DNA of 58,919 nt from Chloroflexota bacterium. GTDB lineage: Bacteria > Chloroflexota > UBA6077 > CF-72. Made by a program: the position numbers and the translations under genes. Under the pieces are notes generated by a model. The model was not told the DNA's origin. It saw only the letters and a program-made list of their open reading frames with translations, and did not search any database. Of this stretch, positions 1-9,121 are shown piece after piece; position 1 is the first letter of the stretch; every line of letters begins with the position of its first letter. Location: assembly GCA_019239775.1 (NCBI GenBank), contig JAFAZN010000023.1, positions 1 through 58,919 of the forward strand, in the 5' to 3' direction.

Positions 1-153
1 GACGTCTCGCAGTTCCAGTGGCGCGGCCGGGTTGCCCGTGGCCACAAGTGCGCGCATATATGCGCACTCAGTCTAGCGAAGTCAGTTCTGGTTCTCGTTC
101 GGCCGATCGAATGTTCGTGCCAATGTGCTTTTCGGCCGCGGTCCTAGACGCGG
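1..153. other. Non-coding end of window downstream of ftsZ
   Basis: No supported gene. The only clear structure is an inverted repeat at about 47-68, where AGTGCGC and GCGCACT flank an AT-rich centre; the inner GCGCATATATGCGC (52-65) is a perfect palindrome. It lies about 85 bp past the ftsZ stop (minus strand) and has no T-run, so it could be a weak terminator or an operator. Confidence 0.4.
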
Positions 154-1476
154 TTAGCGGCGGGGGCGGCGCAGGAAGGCGGGCACGTCCCAGTCGTCGT
201 CGCCCAGTTGGGAGGGCGTTTGCGGGGGGGCGGCACGCGGCTCGGCCGGCCGCGAGCGACCGCGCTCCCATTCCGTTGGCGCAGGGCGACGATATTCCTG
301 CTCGCGCGGCGCAGGCTGCGGCGGCTCTGGGGCTCGATAGCGGGGCGGTGGCTCAGGCTCACGCGGGGGTGGCGCAGGCTCTGGCGCAGCGGGGCGAGCG
401 CGTGGCGCCGAGGACGCGGCGGGCATCTGCCGTGCACCCTCGCGCAGCCCGGTGGCGATCACCGTGACTCGCACTTCGTCCTGCGCACGCGGGTGGATCA
501 CGGCGCCGAAGAAGATATTTGCGTCGGGATCGACAGCCGCCTGAATCGTTTCCGCCGCTTCGGTCACCTCGGCCAACGTGAGGTCCGGCCCGCCCGAGAC
601 GTTCAAGAGCACGCCCCGCGCGCCTTCGATGGAAACGTCCAGCAGCGGACTGGAGACTGCCGCGCGCGCGGCGACAATGGCGCGTCCTTCGCCGCGGCCT
701 TCCCCAACGGCCATCAGCGCGGTACCCGCGTTCTGCATGACCGACTTCACGTCGGCAAAGTCCAGGTTGATCAAGCCCGTCATGGTGACCAGGTCGCTGA
801 TGCCTTGAACGCCGTGCCGTAGAACGTCGTCCGCGAGTCGGAACGCCTCGATCAGGCTCATCTGGCGATCGGCCATCTGCAGCAGGCGATCGTTCGGAAT
901 GACGATGAGGGCGTCGACGTTGTCGCGCAAGCGCGCCAGACCTTCTTCCGCGGCTTTGCGTCGCTGGAAGCCTTCGAAAGTGAACGGCAACGTGACCACA
1001 CCAACGGTCAGGGCACGCTCGCGACGGGCGATGTCGGCAATGATCGGGGCAGCTCCAGTGCCGGTGCCGCCGCCGAGTCCGGCCGTCAGAAAGACCATGT
1101 CCGCGCCAGAAATCGCTGAGGTCAGCGCATCACGACTGATCTCAGCGGCGCGCTCGCCCTGCTGCGGATCGCCGCCAGCGCCCAGACCACGTGCGCTGCG
1201 CCCGCCGATCGGGATCTTGCGCATTGCCGTGGACATTTGAAGCGCCTGGGCGTCGGTGTTGACGGCAATGAACTCCACGCCGTGGACACCCGTTTCGACC
1301 ATGCGGTTGACGGCGTTACTGCCGCCGCCGCCCACGCCGACGATCTTGACTTCGGTGAAGCCACGTGCGGGCGACTCCTGCGGCGCCTCCACGATTTGCG
1401 GCACTACCGAAACCGGGCGCGTGAGGTCTGCCATGCGATCAGGGTTAAACCCGCCCCGCTGACGACCATTAGGCAC
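154..1476 (-). CDS. ftsZ: Cell division protein FtsZ
   Basis: Tubulin-like GTPase that forms the cytokinetic ring. The G-box GGGTGTG is at residues 135-141 and the synergy (T7) loop NLDFADVKSVM at about 237-247. After residue ~350 comes a long Pro/Arg-rich disordered linker. It ends in the conserved C-terminal peptide DDDWDVPAFLRR, which docks FtsZ partners such as SepF or FtsA. At 440 residues it is longer than most FtsZ because of this linker. The start overlaps the parA stop by 8 bp; an internal ATG at 1434 would remove 14 residues and is also possible. It is not beside ftsA or ftsQ, so it sits outside the usual division cluster. The identification is secure. Confidence 0.97.
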   Translation of the reverse strand: MPNGRQRGGFNPDRMADLTRPVSVVPQIVEAPQESPARGFTEVKIVGVGGGGSNAVNRMVETGVHGVEFIAVNTDAQALQMSTAMRKIPIGGRSARGLGAGGDPQQGERAAEISRDALTSAISGADMVFLTAGLGGGTGTGAAPIIADIARRERALTVGVVTLPFTFEGFQRRKAAEEGLARLRDNVDALIVIPNDRLLQMADRQMSLIEAFRLADDVLRHGVQGISDLVTMTGLINLDFADVKSVMQNAGTALMAVGEGRGEGRAIVAARAAVSSPLLDVSIEGARGVLLNVSGGPDLTLAEVTEAAETIQAAVDPDANIFFGAVIHPRAQDEVRVTVIATGLREGARQMPAASSAPRARPAAPEPAPPPREPEPPPRYRAPEPPQPAPREQEYRRPAPTEWERGRSRPAEPRAAPPQTPSQLGDDDWDVPAFLRRPRR

Positions 1477-2245
1477 GTGTGATCACCTCGTCAGCCAACG
1501 CGAGATACGCGTCCACCGCCTTTTCCGCGCCGTGGTAGTGGAACACGGAGGTCCCAGCCGAGCCAGCCTCGAGGATCTTGCTATTGGTCGCTACCTCGGT
1601 GCCAAACACGCGCACGCCCCAACGCTCTCGCAGATACTGCGCCACCTGGCGTTCTTCTTTCAGTCGACGGTCCATCTTGCTGAGCAGAATGCCAAGCACC
1701 TCCAGGCGCGGGTTCAGGTACAGGATCTCCTCGATACTTTCTTCCAGCATCTGCAAACCCTGCAACGAGAAGAAGCGCGCCTCGGTGGGAATGATCACAC
1801 GACTCGCCGCCACCAGCGCGTTGATGGTTAGCACGCCGAGCGACGGCGGCGTGTCGATCATGATGTAGTCGAAGGTGTCGGAGACGTTCAGCAGTTGATC
1901 GCGAAGGCGCAGCTCGCGACCGAGCTTGTTCATCAGCTGGGCTTCGGCGCTCGCCAGACCAACCGCCGCGGGGACCACTGACAGATGCCGTGCGTTCTCG
2001 TGACTTGCAGCGCCGTTGGCGACTTCCACGACGGGCAGCGGGATGCGTCGATCGAGCAGCGATTCGGCAACGGTCTGCTGGACGTCCTTTTCGAGGCCGA
2101 AGGCGCTCGTCAGGTTACCCTGGGGATCGAGGTCGACCAGGAGGACATTGCAGCCGCGCAGTGCGAGAGCCGCGCCAAGATTGGCGGTGGTGGTTGTCTT
2201 GCCGACCCCGCCCTTCTGATTGGCAACGGCGATAATAGTCGCCAT
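1469..2245 (-). CDS. parA: ParA/Soj-type chromosome partitioning ATPase
   Basis: Deviant Walker-type ATPase of the ParA/MinD superfamily, 258 residues, the usual size for chromosomal Soj. The deviant Walker A KGGVGKTT is at residues 10-17, the switch I DLDPQGN follows about 30 residues later, and the Walker B-like MIDTPPS is mid-protein. No N-terminal DNA-binding extension is present. No parB lies next to it; the partner is ftsZ, which it overlaps by 8 bp on the same strand. A role in chromosome segregation is the usual one for the family; pairing with ftsZ suggests coordination with division, which is inference. Confidence 0.93.
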   Translation of the reverse strand: MATIIAVANQKGGVGKTTTTANLGAALALRGCNVLLVDLDPQGNLTSAFGLEKDVQQTVAESLLDRRIPLPVVEVANGAASHENARHLSVVPAAVGLASAEAQLMNKLGRELRLRDQLLNVSDTFDYIMIDTPPSLGVLTINALVAASRVIIPTEARFFSLQGLQMLEESIEEILYLNPRLEVLGILLSKMDRRLKEERQVAQYLRERWGVRVFGTEVATNSKILEAGSAGTSVFHYHGAEKAVDAYLALADEVITRA

Positions 2246-2373
2246 CTATCGCAGTTGCGATTCTCCTCGACGCGGCGGCATCCTAACACGCTCATTCGGC
2301 CAACGTCACGTACTTGACCGGTTATGTGTCGCCTTTGAGTCGCGAGTCGCGCGACTGGTAAAACACCCCGGCC
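2246..2373. promoter_or_regulatory. Divergent promoter region between parA and the zinc-ribbon gene
   Basis: On the plus strand TTGAGT is followed, 18 bp later, by TAAAAC, 20 bp before the GTG at 2374; this is a fair sigma70-like match. Between these boxes are repeated AGTCGCG units ending in the palindrome AGTCGCGCGACT. A parA promoter must also lie here on the minus strand but no box stands out. Confidence 0.4.
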
Positions 2374-3009
2374 GTGCCGCCTGTCGCCGAAGAGCCTATC
2401 GCCGTCTGTGCAGGCTGCGGCGGGAAAAATCCGGCGGGCTCCACCGAATGCGACTGGTGTGGACGGCCGTTCTTAACCAAGGGCGGACGCCTGCGGCTCA
2501 CCGTCTGGCAGATCCTGAGCAGCTTGCTGCTGCTTGGTTTGATTGGCGCCGTTGCTGCGCTCGCGTATGTGAATGCTGGTCGCGCCCTCCCCACCCGCGC
2601 GGCTGCCACCAGCACGTCGCTGCCTGCGACGGTCGTACCAACACCAGCCGTCACTCCGCGGGTCACCGCGGCAAATGCGCCAACTCCCACGCTTGTGGCG
2701 CCCGTGGTCTTTGCGCCAACGCCGCCGCCGACGTCAGTTGAGCCACCCACACCCGAGCCCACTCCCACGCCACAACAGCAGGTGGCGCGCATCGTGAATA
2801 CGAGCGGACTCGGCGTGTCGGTCCGCCAGCAGCCAGGCCCGCAAGCTCCGCGCGCGGGTGTCTTGCGCGAAGGCACCACCGTTCTGCTGACGGGAAACGA
2901 TCAAACAGTGGCCGCGCGGCCATGGCGCGAGATCGAAACGGAAGACCACAACCTCCGCGGTTGGGTCCAGGGCGATTTCCTGCAACTCCAACCGCAACCT
3001 GCCCAGTAG
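2374..3009 (+). CDS. Zinc-ribbon, single-pass membrane protein with SH3-like extracellular domain
   Basis: Domains in order: a zinc ribbon with Cys at 12, 15, 26 and 29 (CxxC twice); one transmembrane helix at about 45-67; a Thr/Pro-rich low-complexity stalk to about 135; and a bacterial SH3-like domain at about 136-205 (GVSVRQQPGP..., ending in RGWVQGDFLQL). The ribbon would be cytoplasmic and the SH3-like domain outside, suggesting a cell-wall-binding or sensory anchor. The GTG start matches a spaced promoter upstream. The specific function is unknown. Confidence 0.8.
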   Translation: MPPVAEEPIAVCAGCGGKNPAGSTECDWCGRPFLTKGGRLRLTVWQILSSLLLLGLIGAVAALAYVNAGRALPTRAAATSTSLPATVVPTPAVTPRVTAANAPTPTLVAPVVFAPTPPPTSVEPPTPEPTPTPQQQVARIVNTSGLGVSVRQQPGPQAPRAGVLREGTTVLLTGNDQTVAARPWREIETEDHNLRGWVQGDFLQLQPQPAQ

Positions 3010-3041
3010 AAGAACCGGCGCCGTACGGCAACTCTGCGCCG

Positions 3042-3047
3042 TATAAT
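3042..3047 (+). promoter_or_regulatory. Candidate -10 box TATAAT
   Basis: A perfect TATAAT hexamer in the gap after the zinc-ribbon gene, 38 nt before the GTG at 3086. No convincing -35 box is seen at the expected spacing. Confidence 0.45.
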
Positions 3048-3085
3048 TGCAGCCCGGTTGCTCCTCCTCCGTTCGGTTGCCTGAC

Positions 3086-3520
3086 GTGCCCTCCTCCCCT
3101 CCGCCCGATCGCTTCCAGCGCGAGATCGACGACATCATTCGTCTGGCGGAACGTCGCCTCGAACACCAGTCATTCAGCTATCGCATGAAACGCTCGACGC
3201 GACGGCTGGGCAACGCGGTCGGAGGGTTCCAGTTGCGATTGCCACCCGCGGAAACGCTGGGCGGGTGGGCGCTCGCGTTGCTGCTGCTCGGCTGGCTGAT
3301 GACTCTGCCCTTCATCGGCGCCAACCCACTGGTTCGCGTGCTGTGGCAGCCGGTCATGGCGCTTGGCATCATCCTGTTGGTCCTGGCAATCGTGAGCTCG
3401 CTCATGCGCGGACGAAACGGTGGCGGAAGCCGCATGTGGCGCGGCGAGCGGATGTCCTACGCGAGCCCGTACGGCGAGAGCTTGCTGGAAAAGTTGCGCC
3501 GCGTCTTCCGCGGGCGCTGA
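3086..3520 (+). CDS. Small two-helix membrane protein of unknown function
   Basis: About 144 residues: a charged cytoplasmic N-terminus (EIDDIIRLAERRLEHQ, likely amphipathic), two transmembrane helices at roughly residues 57-78 and 86-106, and a basic C-terminal tail. GTG at 3086 was preferred over the TTG at 3047 because that TTG overlaps a perfect TATAAT box. I do not recognise the family. It follows the zinc-ribbon protein by 76 bp and may be transcribed separately. Confidence 0.65.
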   Translation: MPSSPPPDRFQREIDDIIRLAERRLEHQSFSYRMKRSTRRLGNAVGGFQLRLPPAETLGGWALALLLLGWLMTLPFIGANPLVRVLWQPVMALGIILLVLAIVSSLMRGRNGGGSRMWRGERMSYASPYGESLLEKLRRVFRGR

Positions 3521-3537
3521 CAAACCGGGCCCGACTT

Positions 3538-4539
3538 CTAGCTCTCTCTACGCGTCACGTAGGCTGCGAGCGCATCGAGCGCGTCGCGCTCCGCGCCGCG
3601 CGGTAGGGCATGCAGGGCTTCGCGCGCTCGAGCGACAAGCGTCTCGGCCTCCGATCGTGCACGGTCGATGGCGTCGCTTTCCTGGACCAGGCGAATCTGC
3701 AGATCCACGTCGTCCCCATCAAAGGCGTGGCGGAATCGGCCGTCGGCCAGATCACCGTCGCGCATCAGGATCACGGGCAGCGTGATGGTGCCCTGGCGCA
3801 GGTCGCTGCCAACGGGCTTCCCCAACTCGTCTTCAGTGGCGGTGAAATCGAGAACGTCGTCGACCACCTGGAACGCGAGTCCGAGGTTTTGGCCATAGAC
3901 GCGCAGCGCATCGACCTGGGCTGCGCTCAGGCCGACCAGCAAGCCGGTCCCCTCACACGCCAGCACAAAGAGTGAGGCCGTCTTGCCGCTGATGGTCCGG
4001 TAGTAGCGTTCGCGACTCAGCGACTCCCAGGCGTGGCGACCGCCCAGCTGGCGATTGGCGTCGTCAATCTGGCCCTGGGCCATGGCGCCGAGCGTTTCGG
4101 CAAACAGCCGCACCACCTCGAGGTTGCCGGTCGCGACGCACGCCTGGGCGGCCTGCGAGAAGAGGTAATCACCAACGAGCACTGCGAGCGCGTTGCCGAC
4201 CCGTGCAAAAAGCGTTGCGCCACCGTGGCGGGTGTCCGACTCGTCGACGATGTCGTCGTGGACCAGGCTGGCGGTGTGCAGCAGCTCGACACCGACCGCC
4301 ATGTGGTTCAAAGCTTCCGGATCCACATCCCGCAGGCGACCGATCAGCAGCGCCAGGGCCGGTCGCAGCCGCTTTCCCGAGCCAGGCAGCACCGTGGAAA
4401 GCATTGGCGCCAGGATTGGATCGTCGGTGTCCGCCAATCGCGTTAGCGAAGTCTCCATCTTGGCGAGACCAGGCTGGACAAGCGACAACACCGTGCGGAT
4501 GGCATCAGGGTGCGGCACTACGCTGGTCGGCGTACTCAC
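3538..4539 (-). CDS. Polyprenyl diphosphate synthase (trans-isoprenyl chain elongation)
   Basis: Elongates allylic diphosphates with isopentenyl diphosphate, giving the side chain of menaquinone or a glycan carrier lipid. The GSGKRLRP substrate motif is at residues 53-60, the first Asp-rich motif DDIVD at 95-99 and the second DDVLD at 227-231, all intact. The GTG at 4539 forms a GTGA overlap with the tatD stop; longer starts would run deep into tatD. Length 333 residues is typical. Last gene of an rsmI-tatD-prenyl synthase operon. Product chain length cannot be read from sequence; with the menG-type gene at 57 kb a heptaprenyl or longer menaquinone tail is plausible. Confidence 0.92.
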   Translation of the reverse strand: MSTPTSVVPHPDAIRTVLSLVQPGLAKMETSLTRLADTDDPILAPMLSTVLPGSGKRLRPALALLIGRLRDVDPEALNHMAVGVELLHTASLVHDDIVDESDTRHGGATLFARVGNALAVLVGDYLFSQAAQACVATGNLEVVRLFAETLGAMAQGQIDDANRQLGGRHAWESLSRERYYRTISGKTASLFVLACEGTGLLVGLSAAQVDALRVYGQNLGLAFQVVDDVLDFTATEDELGKPVGSDLRQGTITLPVILMRDGDLADGRFRHAFDGDDVDLQIRLVQESDAIDRARSEAETLVARAREALHALPRGAERDALDALAAYVTRRES

Positions 4540-5315
4540 GCGGCGAGCCCACCGAAGATACGCACACTGTTGGAAGCCAGCGTCTCGGCGAGCTGCAGTA
4601 ATGGCACACCAACAACGTCGGCCAGACATGCTGCCGTGTCGCGAACGAAGGCGGGCTCGTTGCGGCGACCGCGATGAGGTTCTGGCGCCAGATACGGGCA
4701 ATCTGTCTCAACCAGTAAGCGCTCTTGCGGCACGCGCTTCGCCATGTCCCGCGTCGAGCTGGCCGACCTGAACGTCAGCGGCCCGGCAAACGACACCAGA
4801 AATCCGCGGTCAAGCATCCGTTCCAGGTAGGCGGGGTCGGACGAGCTGAAGCAGTGGAGGACACCGCAGCCGTGAAAACCCTCGGTCACCGATGAGACGT
4901 CGTTATCCGCCTGACGGTTGTGAATCACCACCGGCAGATCCAGCGACTCGGCCAGGCGCAGGTGCCACTCGAACGCTTCGCGCTGTCGTACTGGGGGCGT
5001 GAACTCGCGGTAGTTGTCGAGTCCGGTCTCGCCAATGGCGACCACTTCTGGCATTCGCGCCAGGTCCGAAAGCGCATTGAAGTCGGCGTCGGAGGCGTCG
5101 GCCGCGGAATTCGGATGGATGCCAACGGCCGCGCCCGTATTCGGCAGACGTCTGGCGAGGTCGACCGCGGCGCGGCTGCTCGCCAGGTCATAACCGACCA
5201 GCAGCATCCCGGTCACACCCGATTGCTGAGCGCGCTCGACCACGGCGTCGCGGTCGGCATCGAACGCCGCATCCATCAGGTGGGCGTGGGTGTCTACCAA
5301 ACCCAGGCCGGTCAC
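4536..5315 (-). CDS. tatD: TatD family metal-dependent DNase
   Basis: TIM-barrel amidohydrolase-fold nuclease, 259 residues. Metal ligands are visible: VDTHAHL near the N-terminus, the Glu of IGETGLD, His in VVIHNRQ, His in LHCFSSS, and Asp in VETDCPYLAPEPHRG. Family members have 3'-5' exonuclease or DNase activity. It starts with GTG overlapping the rsmI stop (GTGA) and ends overlapping the next gene in the same way, so the three genes are probably translationally coupled. Confidence 0.94.
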   Translation of the reverse strand: MTGLGLVDTHAHLMDAAFDADRDAVVERAQQSGVTGMLLVGYDLASSRAAVDLARRLPNTGAAVGIHPNSAADASDADFNALSDLARMPEVVAIGETGLDNYREFTPPVRQREAFEWHLRLAESLDLPVVIHNRQADNDVSSVTEGFHGCGVLHCFSSSDPAYLERMLDRGFLVSFAGPLTFRSASSTRDMAKRVPQERLLVETDCPYLAPEPHRGRRNEPAFVRDTAACLADVVGVPLLQLAETLASNSVRIFGGLAA

Positions 5316-6007
5316 GCTGCTACTCCTGGGACCGGGGCCTTAGCGCTGCCGATCAGCAGCGTGAACTCGCCGCGTGGCGGCTGCTCGGTGAAATGCTGCA
5401 AGGCAGCGGCGGCCGTTCCGCGGAAGACCTCCTCGAAGCGCTTGGTCAATTCACGCGCCAGGGCCACTGGTCGTTCGGATCCCAGCGTTGCGATGAGGTC
5501 CTTCAAACTGGCCAGGATGCGATACGGCGAATCGAAGACGACCAGGGTGTCATCACACTCGGCATAGCGCGCGAAGAATTTCCGCCTCGCGGCGGTCGTT
5601 CTCGGCAGGAAACCGTAGAAGCAAAATGCGTGTGTGGGGAGGCCGCTTGCCATCAATGCGGCCATCACACTCGAAGCACCTGGTACCGGTACGACGGTGT
5701 GGCCTGCCTGGATTGCGTCGCGAATCAGCGGATAGCCCGGATCCGAAACCACGGGCGTGCCCGCGTCGGTGACCAGCGCGACATCGCCGTCTTCGAGTCG
5801 ATCCAGCAGCTTGCCTCGCCGCGACGACGATGTGAACTCGTGGAAGCTGGCGAGCGGCGTCTGGATGTCATACGTGCGCAGCAGCGTGCGCGTGACGCGG
5901 GTGTCTTCGGCAGCCACCAATGGCACCTGCTTGAGCACACGCAGCGCGCGCAAGGTGATGTCTTCAAGATTGCCGATGGGCGTGGCCACCACGTACAGCG
6001 TTCCCAA
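5312..6007 (-). CDS. rsmI: 16S rRNA 2'-O-ribose C1402 methyltransferase RsmI
   Basis: SAM-dependent tetrapyrrole-methylase-fold enzyme that methylates C1402 in 16S rRNA. The N-terminal GTLYVVATPIGNLEDITLRA and the GTPVVSDPG loop are diagnostic, and length (231 residues) is normal apart from a short C-terminus. The start is TTG at 6007, preceded by GAAGG. A TATACT box lies upstream on the minus strand at 6040-6035, in the shared region with guaB3. First gene of the three-gene minus-strand operon. Confidence 0.95.
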   Translation of the reverse strand: MGTLYVVATPIGNLEDITLRALRVLKQVPLVAAEDTRVTRTLLRTYDIQTPLASFHEFTSSSRRGKLLDRLEDGDVALVTDAGTPVVSDPGYPLIRDAIQAGHTVVPVPGASSVMAALMASGLPTHAFCFYGFLPRTTAARRKFFARYAECDDTLVVFDSPYRILASLKDLIATLGSERPVALARELTKRFEEVFRGTAAAALQHFTEQPPRGEFTLLIGSAKAPVPGVAA

Positions 6008-6272
6008 TGCTTCTGTGCCTTCGGAATTTCTTGAAGTATATAAAAATGGCAGGGCTGGATGTCATCTTGGGCATCACTGCCGATGCGCCGGCGCCATGGG
6101 TTTCACCCTGCGCGAGCGTTCCTTTAGCATCAAGTATGGATCGCGGTTTTCGGCGCTGGAGGTCTTTCAGGGAGAAGGACCACCACGCCGACCGCCAAAT
6201 GGTCACCAGCCGTGCGCCCCGGAGCTTGCGAAAAGCTCTCGGGGCGTTTTTGTATGTGCAGGAGTGCGCCCT
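6008..6272 (+). promoter_or_regulatory. Leader of guaB3-guaA with internal terminator; possible attenuator
   Basis: This 265-bp gap separates divergent rsmI and guaB3. It has AT-rich promoter-like sequence near 6031-6045, which can serve rsmI (TATACT on the minus strand) and possibly guaB3 (TATAAA on the plus strand). A strong terminator hairpin ends only 21 bp before the guaB3 start. Because no gene upstream reads rightward, the terminator would act on the guaB3 transcript itself. Several inverted segments precede it (for example GCTGG near 6156 with CCAGC near 6206). I cannot match it to a known riboswitch consensus. Confidence 0.5.
6216..6251 (+). terminator. Intrinsic terminator in the guaB3 leader
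   Basis: GCCCCG...AGCTT, a short loop, AAGCT...CGGGGC, then a run of five T. Stem and U-tract are both good. It lies inside the leader, upstream of the AGGAG ribosome binding site and the ATG at 6273. Confidence 0.8.
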
Positions 6273-7469
6273 ATGACGATCGCAGTGCGTGAGAGCGTTC
6301 TCGATTTCGGCTCTCCGAAACCTGGACAAGCCTCAGCGCCACGCAGGCTCAAGCCCGCCTACGGCTTCGATGACGTCGCCATCGTGCCTGGCGTCGAAAC
6401 GCTCCACCCCGACGACGTAGATCTCAGCTGGAAACTCGGCGGTCTGAGCTTCGATATCCCGATCATCGCTTCGGCCATGGACGGCGTGGTGGACGTGCCA
6501 TTCGCCGTCGCACTCAGCAGGCTGGGCGGCCTTGCCGTGTTGAACCTCGAGGGCGTGCAGACGCGCTACGAGGACCCTTCGCAGCCGCTCGCGGAGATTG
6601 CCCACGCATCCAAAGAGGGAGCGACGGAGCTCATGCAGCGGCTCTACCAGGCCCCGATGCGAGACGACCTCGTCGGCCGGCGCGTGGAAGAGATCAAGTC
6701 CAGGGGTGGCATTGCGGCGGTGTCGGCGACGCCAAGTCTGGCGGAGCGACTAGGGCCTGTCGCGGCGGAGGCAGGCGTTGACGTATTCGTCGTCCAGTCC
6801 ACCGTCACGTCGGCGCGTTTCAGGTCGCACTCGGGCGCAGCTCCGCTGGACTTCGCGCGCTTTTGCAGCCAGATGCGCGCCCCGGTGGTGGTGGGCAACT
6901 GCGTTGGCTTCGGTGCTGCGCTGGAGTTGATGGAGACCGGCATCGCGGGGTTACTGGTGGGCGTGGGCCCTGGCGCCGCGTGCACCAGCCGCGAGGTCCT
7001 CGGAATCGGCGTGCCGCAGGTCACCGCGACGCTGGACTGCGCAGCGGCGCGCGACGCGTTCTATGCCCGCACGGGTCGGTACGTCCCGATTGTGACTGAC
7101 GGTGGCATGCGCACCGGTGGCGACGTGTGCAAAGCCTTCGCCAGCGGCGCGGACGCGGTCATGATTGGCTCACCGTTTGCGCAGGCCAGCGAGGCGCCCG
7201 GGCGCGGTCACCACTGGGGCATGGCCACGCCGCACGCCGGTCTGCCGCGGGGTACGCGCATCAAGGTTGGCGTCAACGGGACGCTCGAGCAGATCCTGTT
7301 CGGACCGACCAGCCTCACAAATGGCACGCAGAACCTGGTGGGCGCGCTGCGCACATGCATGGGTGTGTGCGGCGCAGCCAATTTGCGCGAGATGCACCAG
7401 GTGGACATGGTGATCGCGCCGGCGATCAAGACTGAGGGCAAGAGCTGGCAACTCGCGGGCGCGCTTTGA
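6273..7469 (+). CDS. guaB3: GuaB3-type IMP dehydrogenase/GMP reductase family protein
   Basis: Barrel enzyme of the IMPDH/GMPR family, 398 residues, without the CBS pair of classical IMP dehydrogenase. The catalytic loop [20 protein letters not shown] carries Cys237. Conserved segments such as [12 protein letters not shown] and [20 protein letters not shown] closely resemble cyanobacterial GuaB3. Cyanobacterial GuaB3 has been described as a GMP reductase, whereas many annotations call the family IMP dehydrogenase. The ATG at 6273 has AGGAG at a good distance. Its stop overlaps guaA (TTGA), so it is made with GMP synthase. Which direction it runs here cannot be decided from sequence. Confidence 0.9.
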   Translation: MTIAVRESVLDFGSPKPGQASAPRRLKPAYGFDDVAIVPGVETLHPDDVDLSWKLGGLSFDIPIIASAMDGVVDVPFAVALSRLGGLAVLNLEGVQTRYEDPSQPLAEIAHASKEGATELMQRLYQAPMRDDLVGRRVEEIKSRGGIAAVSATPSLAERLGPVAAEAGVDVFVVQSTVTSARFRSHSGAAPLDFARFCSQMRAPVVVGNCVGFGAALELMETGIAGLLVGVGPGAACTSREVLGIGVPQVTATLDCAAARDAFYARTGRYVPIVTDGGMRTGGDVCKAFASGADAVMIGSPFAQASEAPGRGHHWGMATPHAGLPRGTRIKVGVNGTLEQILFGPTSLTNGTQNLVGALRTCMGVCGAANLREMHQVDMVIAPAIKTEGKSWQLAGAL

Positions 7470-9121
7470 GCCACCGGGTTTCAACTACTGACGACCTCGA
7501 GGTCGGCACGTACCTGGAGATCGCCGAAGCGCAGACCTCGGAGGTGTCAACGCGCCATGAGGCGCTGGTGGTTGAAGCGCGTGAACGGGATGCCGTCGCC
7601 GTTATCGACTTCGGCTCCCAGTACAGCCAGCTGATTGCTCGGCGCGTTCGCGAGCATCACGTGTATTGCGAGCTCATTCCGCACGATGCCCCGCGCGAAC
7701 GCATCGAGGCGTTGAAACCGAAAGGCTTCATCCTTTCAGGTGGGCCAGCGAGCGTCTACGCGCCAGATGCGCCACTGATTCCGCAGCATGTGCTGGACTC
7801 GAAAAAACCGATCCTCGGCATCTGCTACGGCATGCAAGCCCTGGCCTATCAGCTCGGCGGTGAGGTCGAACCAGGTACGCGACGCGAGTACGGTCCAGCG
7901 GTCATCCACGTCACCGATCCTCCCGCGCCCATCTTCCGTGGCGTACCGGATGAGGTGTCGGTATGGATGAGCCATGGTGACCTGGTGCGCAAATTACCGT
8001 CCGGGTTCTGTTCGGCGGCCACCAGCGATAACTCGCCGACGGCCGCGATGTGGAATGGCGACGGCGTGTTTGGCCTGCAATTCCATCCGGAGGTGGTACA
8101 CACCAGCTTCGGCTCGCAGTTGATTGGCAACTTCCTGACCGGTGTCTGCGGCTGCACCGGCAACTGGACGACGGCATCGTTCGTAGAGCAGACCATTGAC
8201 GACCTCCGCCGCAGGGTGGGCACGGGCCGGGTGATCTGCGCGCTTTCGGGGGGTGTCGATTCGGCCGTGGTCGCCGTGCTCGTGCACCGCGCCATCGGCG
8301 ATCAGCTGACATGCATCTTCGTCGACAACGGCCTGTTGCGCAGCGGTGAGCCGGCCCGCGTGGTGGACACCTTCGAACAACACCTCGGGATGAAGCTCAT
8401 TCACGTGGACGCGGCCGATTCGTTCCTCGGCCGGCTGGCCGGCGTGACCGATCCCGAGGACAAGCGCCGTATCGTCGGCGATGAGTTCATTCGCATCTTC
8501 GCGCTGGAAGCGCGCAAGCTCGGGCACATCGATTTTCTGGCGCAAGGCACGCTGTATCCCGACGTGATCGAGAGCACCAGCCACGACACGGCAAACGCGG
8601 CGACGCGCATCAAGTCGCACCACAACGTGGCCCTGCCCGCGTCGTTGCCGTTCCAGCTCGTCGAACCGCTGCGCTACCTGTTCAAGGACGAGGTCCGTGA
8701 AGTGGGTAGCGCACTCGGCCTGCCTGACGAGATCGTGTGGCGCCATCCATTTCCGGGACCGGGGCTCAGCATTCGGGTGCTGGGCGAGGTCACTGAGGAA
8801 CGGCTGGAAACATTGCGGGCCGCGGATGCGATCGTGATGGACGAAGTCCGCACCGCCGGCCTGTATCGCCAGTTGTGGCAGAGCTTCGCGGTGCTGACTC
8901 CTATGCGCACCGTTGGTGTCATGGGCGATTTCCGGACCTATGGCAACGTGGTCGCGGTGAGAATGGTCAGCTCTCAGGATGCGATGACTGCCGACTGGGC
9001 GCGGGTGCCGTACGAGCTGCTAGGGCGCATCTCCAGCCGTGTCGTCAACGAAGTCCCCGACGTCAATCGAGTGGTGTACGACATCACCTCCAAGCCGCCC
9101 GGAACTATTGAGTGGGAGTAA
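7466..9121 (+). CDS. guaA: GMP synthase (glutamine-hydrolysing)
   Basis: Converts XMP to GMP. The N-terminal class I glutamine amidotransferase has the nucleophile Cys120 (GICYGMQAL) and the FHPEV histidine. The ATP pyrophosphatase domain has the PP-loop SGGVDSA at about 257-263. The C-terminal dimerisation domain ends [20 protein letters not shown], as in the family. The assigned TTG overlaps guaB3 by 4 bp and gives about 44 residues before the usual start near [13 protein letters not shown]; a later GTG start cannot be excluded. The 3' end overlaps the convergent LVIVD gene by 17 bp. Confidence 0.96.
   Translation: MSHRVSTTDDLEVGTYLEIAEAQTSEVSTRHEALVVEARERDAVAVIDFGSQYSQLIARRVREHHVYCELIPHDAPRERIEALKPKGFILSGGPASVYAPDAPLIPQHVLDSKKPILGICYGMQALAYQLGGEVEPGTRREYGPAVIHVTDPPAPIFRGVPDEVSVWMSHGDLVRKLPSGFCSAATSDNSPTAAMWNGDGVFGLQFHPEVVHTSFGSQLIGNFLTGVCGCTGNWTTASFVEQTIDDLRRRVGTGRVICALSGGVDSAVVAVLVHRAIGDQLTCIFVDNGLLRSGEPARVVDTFEQHLGMKLIHVDAADSFLGRLAGVTDPEDKRRIVGDEFIRIFALEARKLGHIDFLAQGTLYPDVIESTSHDTANAATRIKSHHNVALPASLPFQLVEPLRYLFKDEVREVGSALGLPDEIVWRHPFPGPGLSIRVLGEVTEERLETLRAADAIVMDEVRTAGLYRQLWQSFAVLTPMRTVGVMGDFRTYGNVVAVRMVSSQDAMTADWARVPYELLGRISSRVVNEVPDVNRVVYDITSKPPGTIEWE

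Noticed and set aside
154-1482. Long plus-strand frames opposite ftsZ
   Set aside because: They mirror GC-rich codons of ftsZ and have no family features.
4540-4701. Longer start for the polyprenyl synthase
   Set aside because: It would add 54 residues unlike the family and lie wholly inside tatD; the GTGA overlap at 4539 explains the start.
6008-6272. Known purine riboswitch, T-box, 4.5S RNA or 6S RNA
   Set aside because: I could not find the conserved cores of these RNAs; only the terminator is certain.
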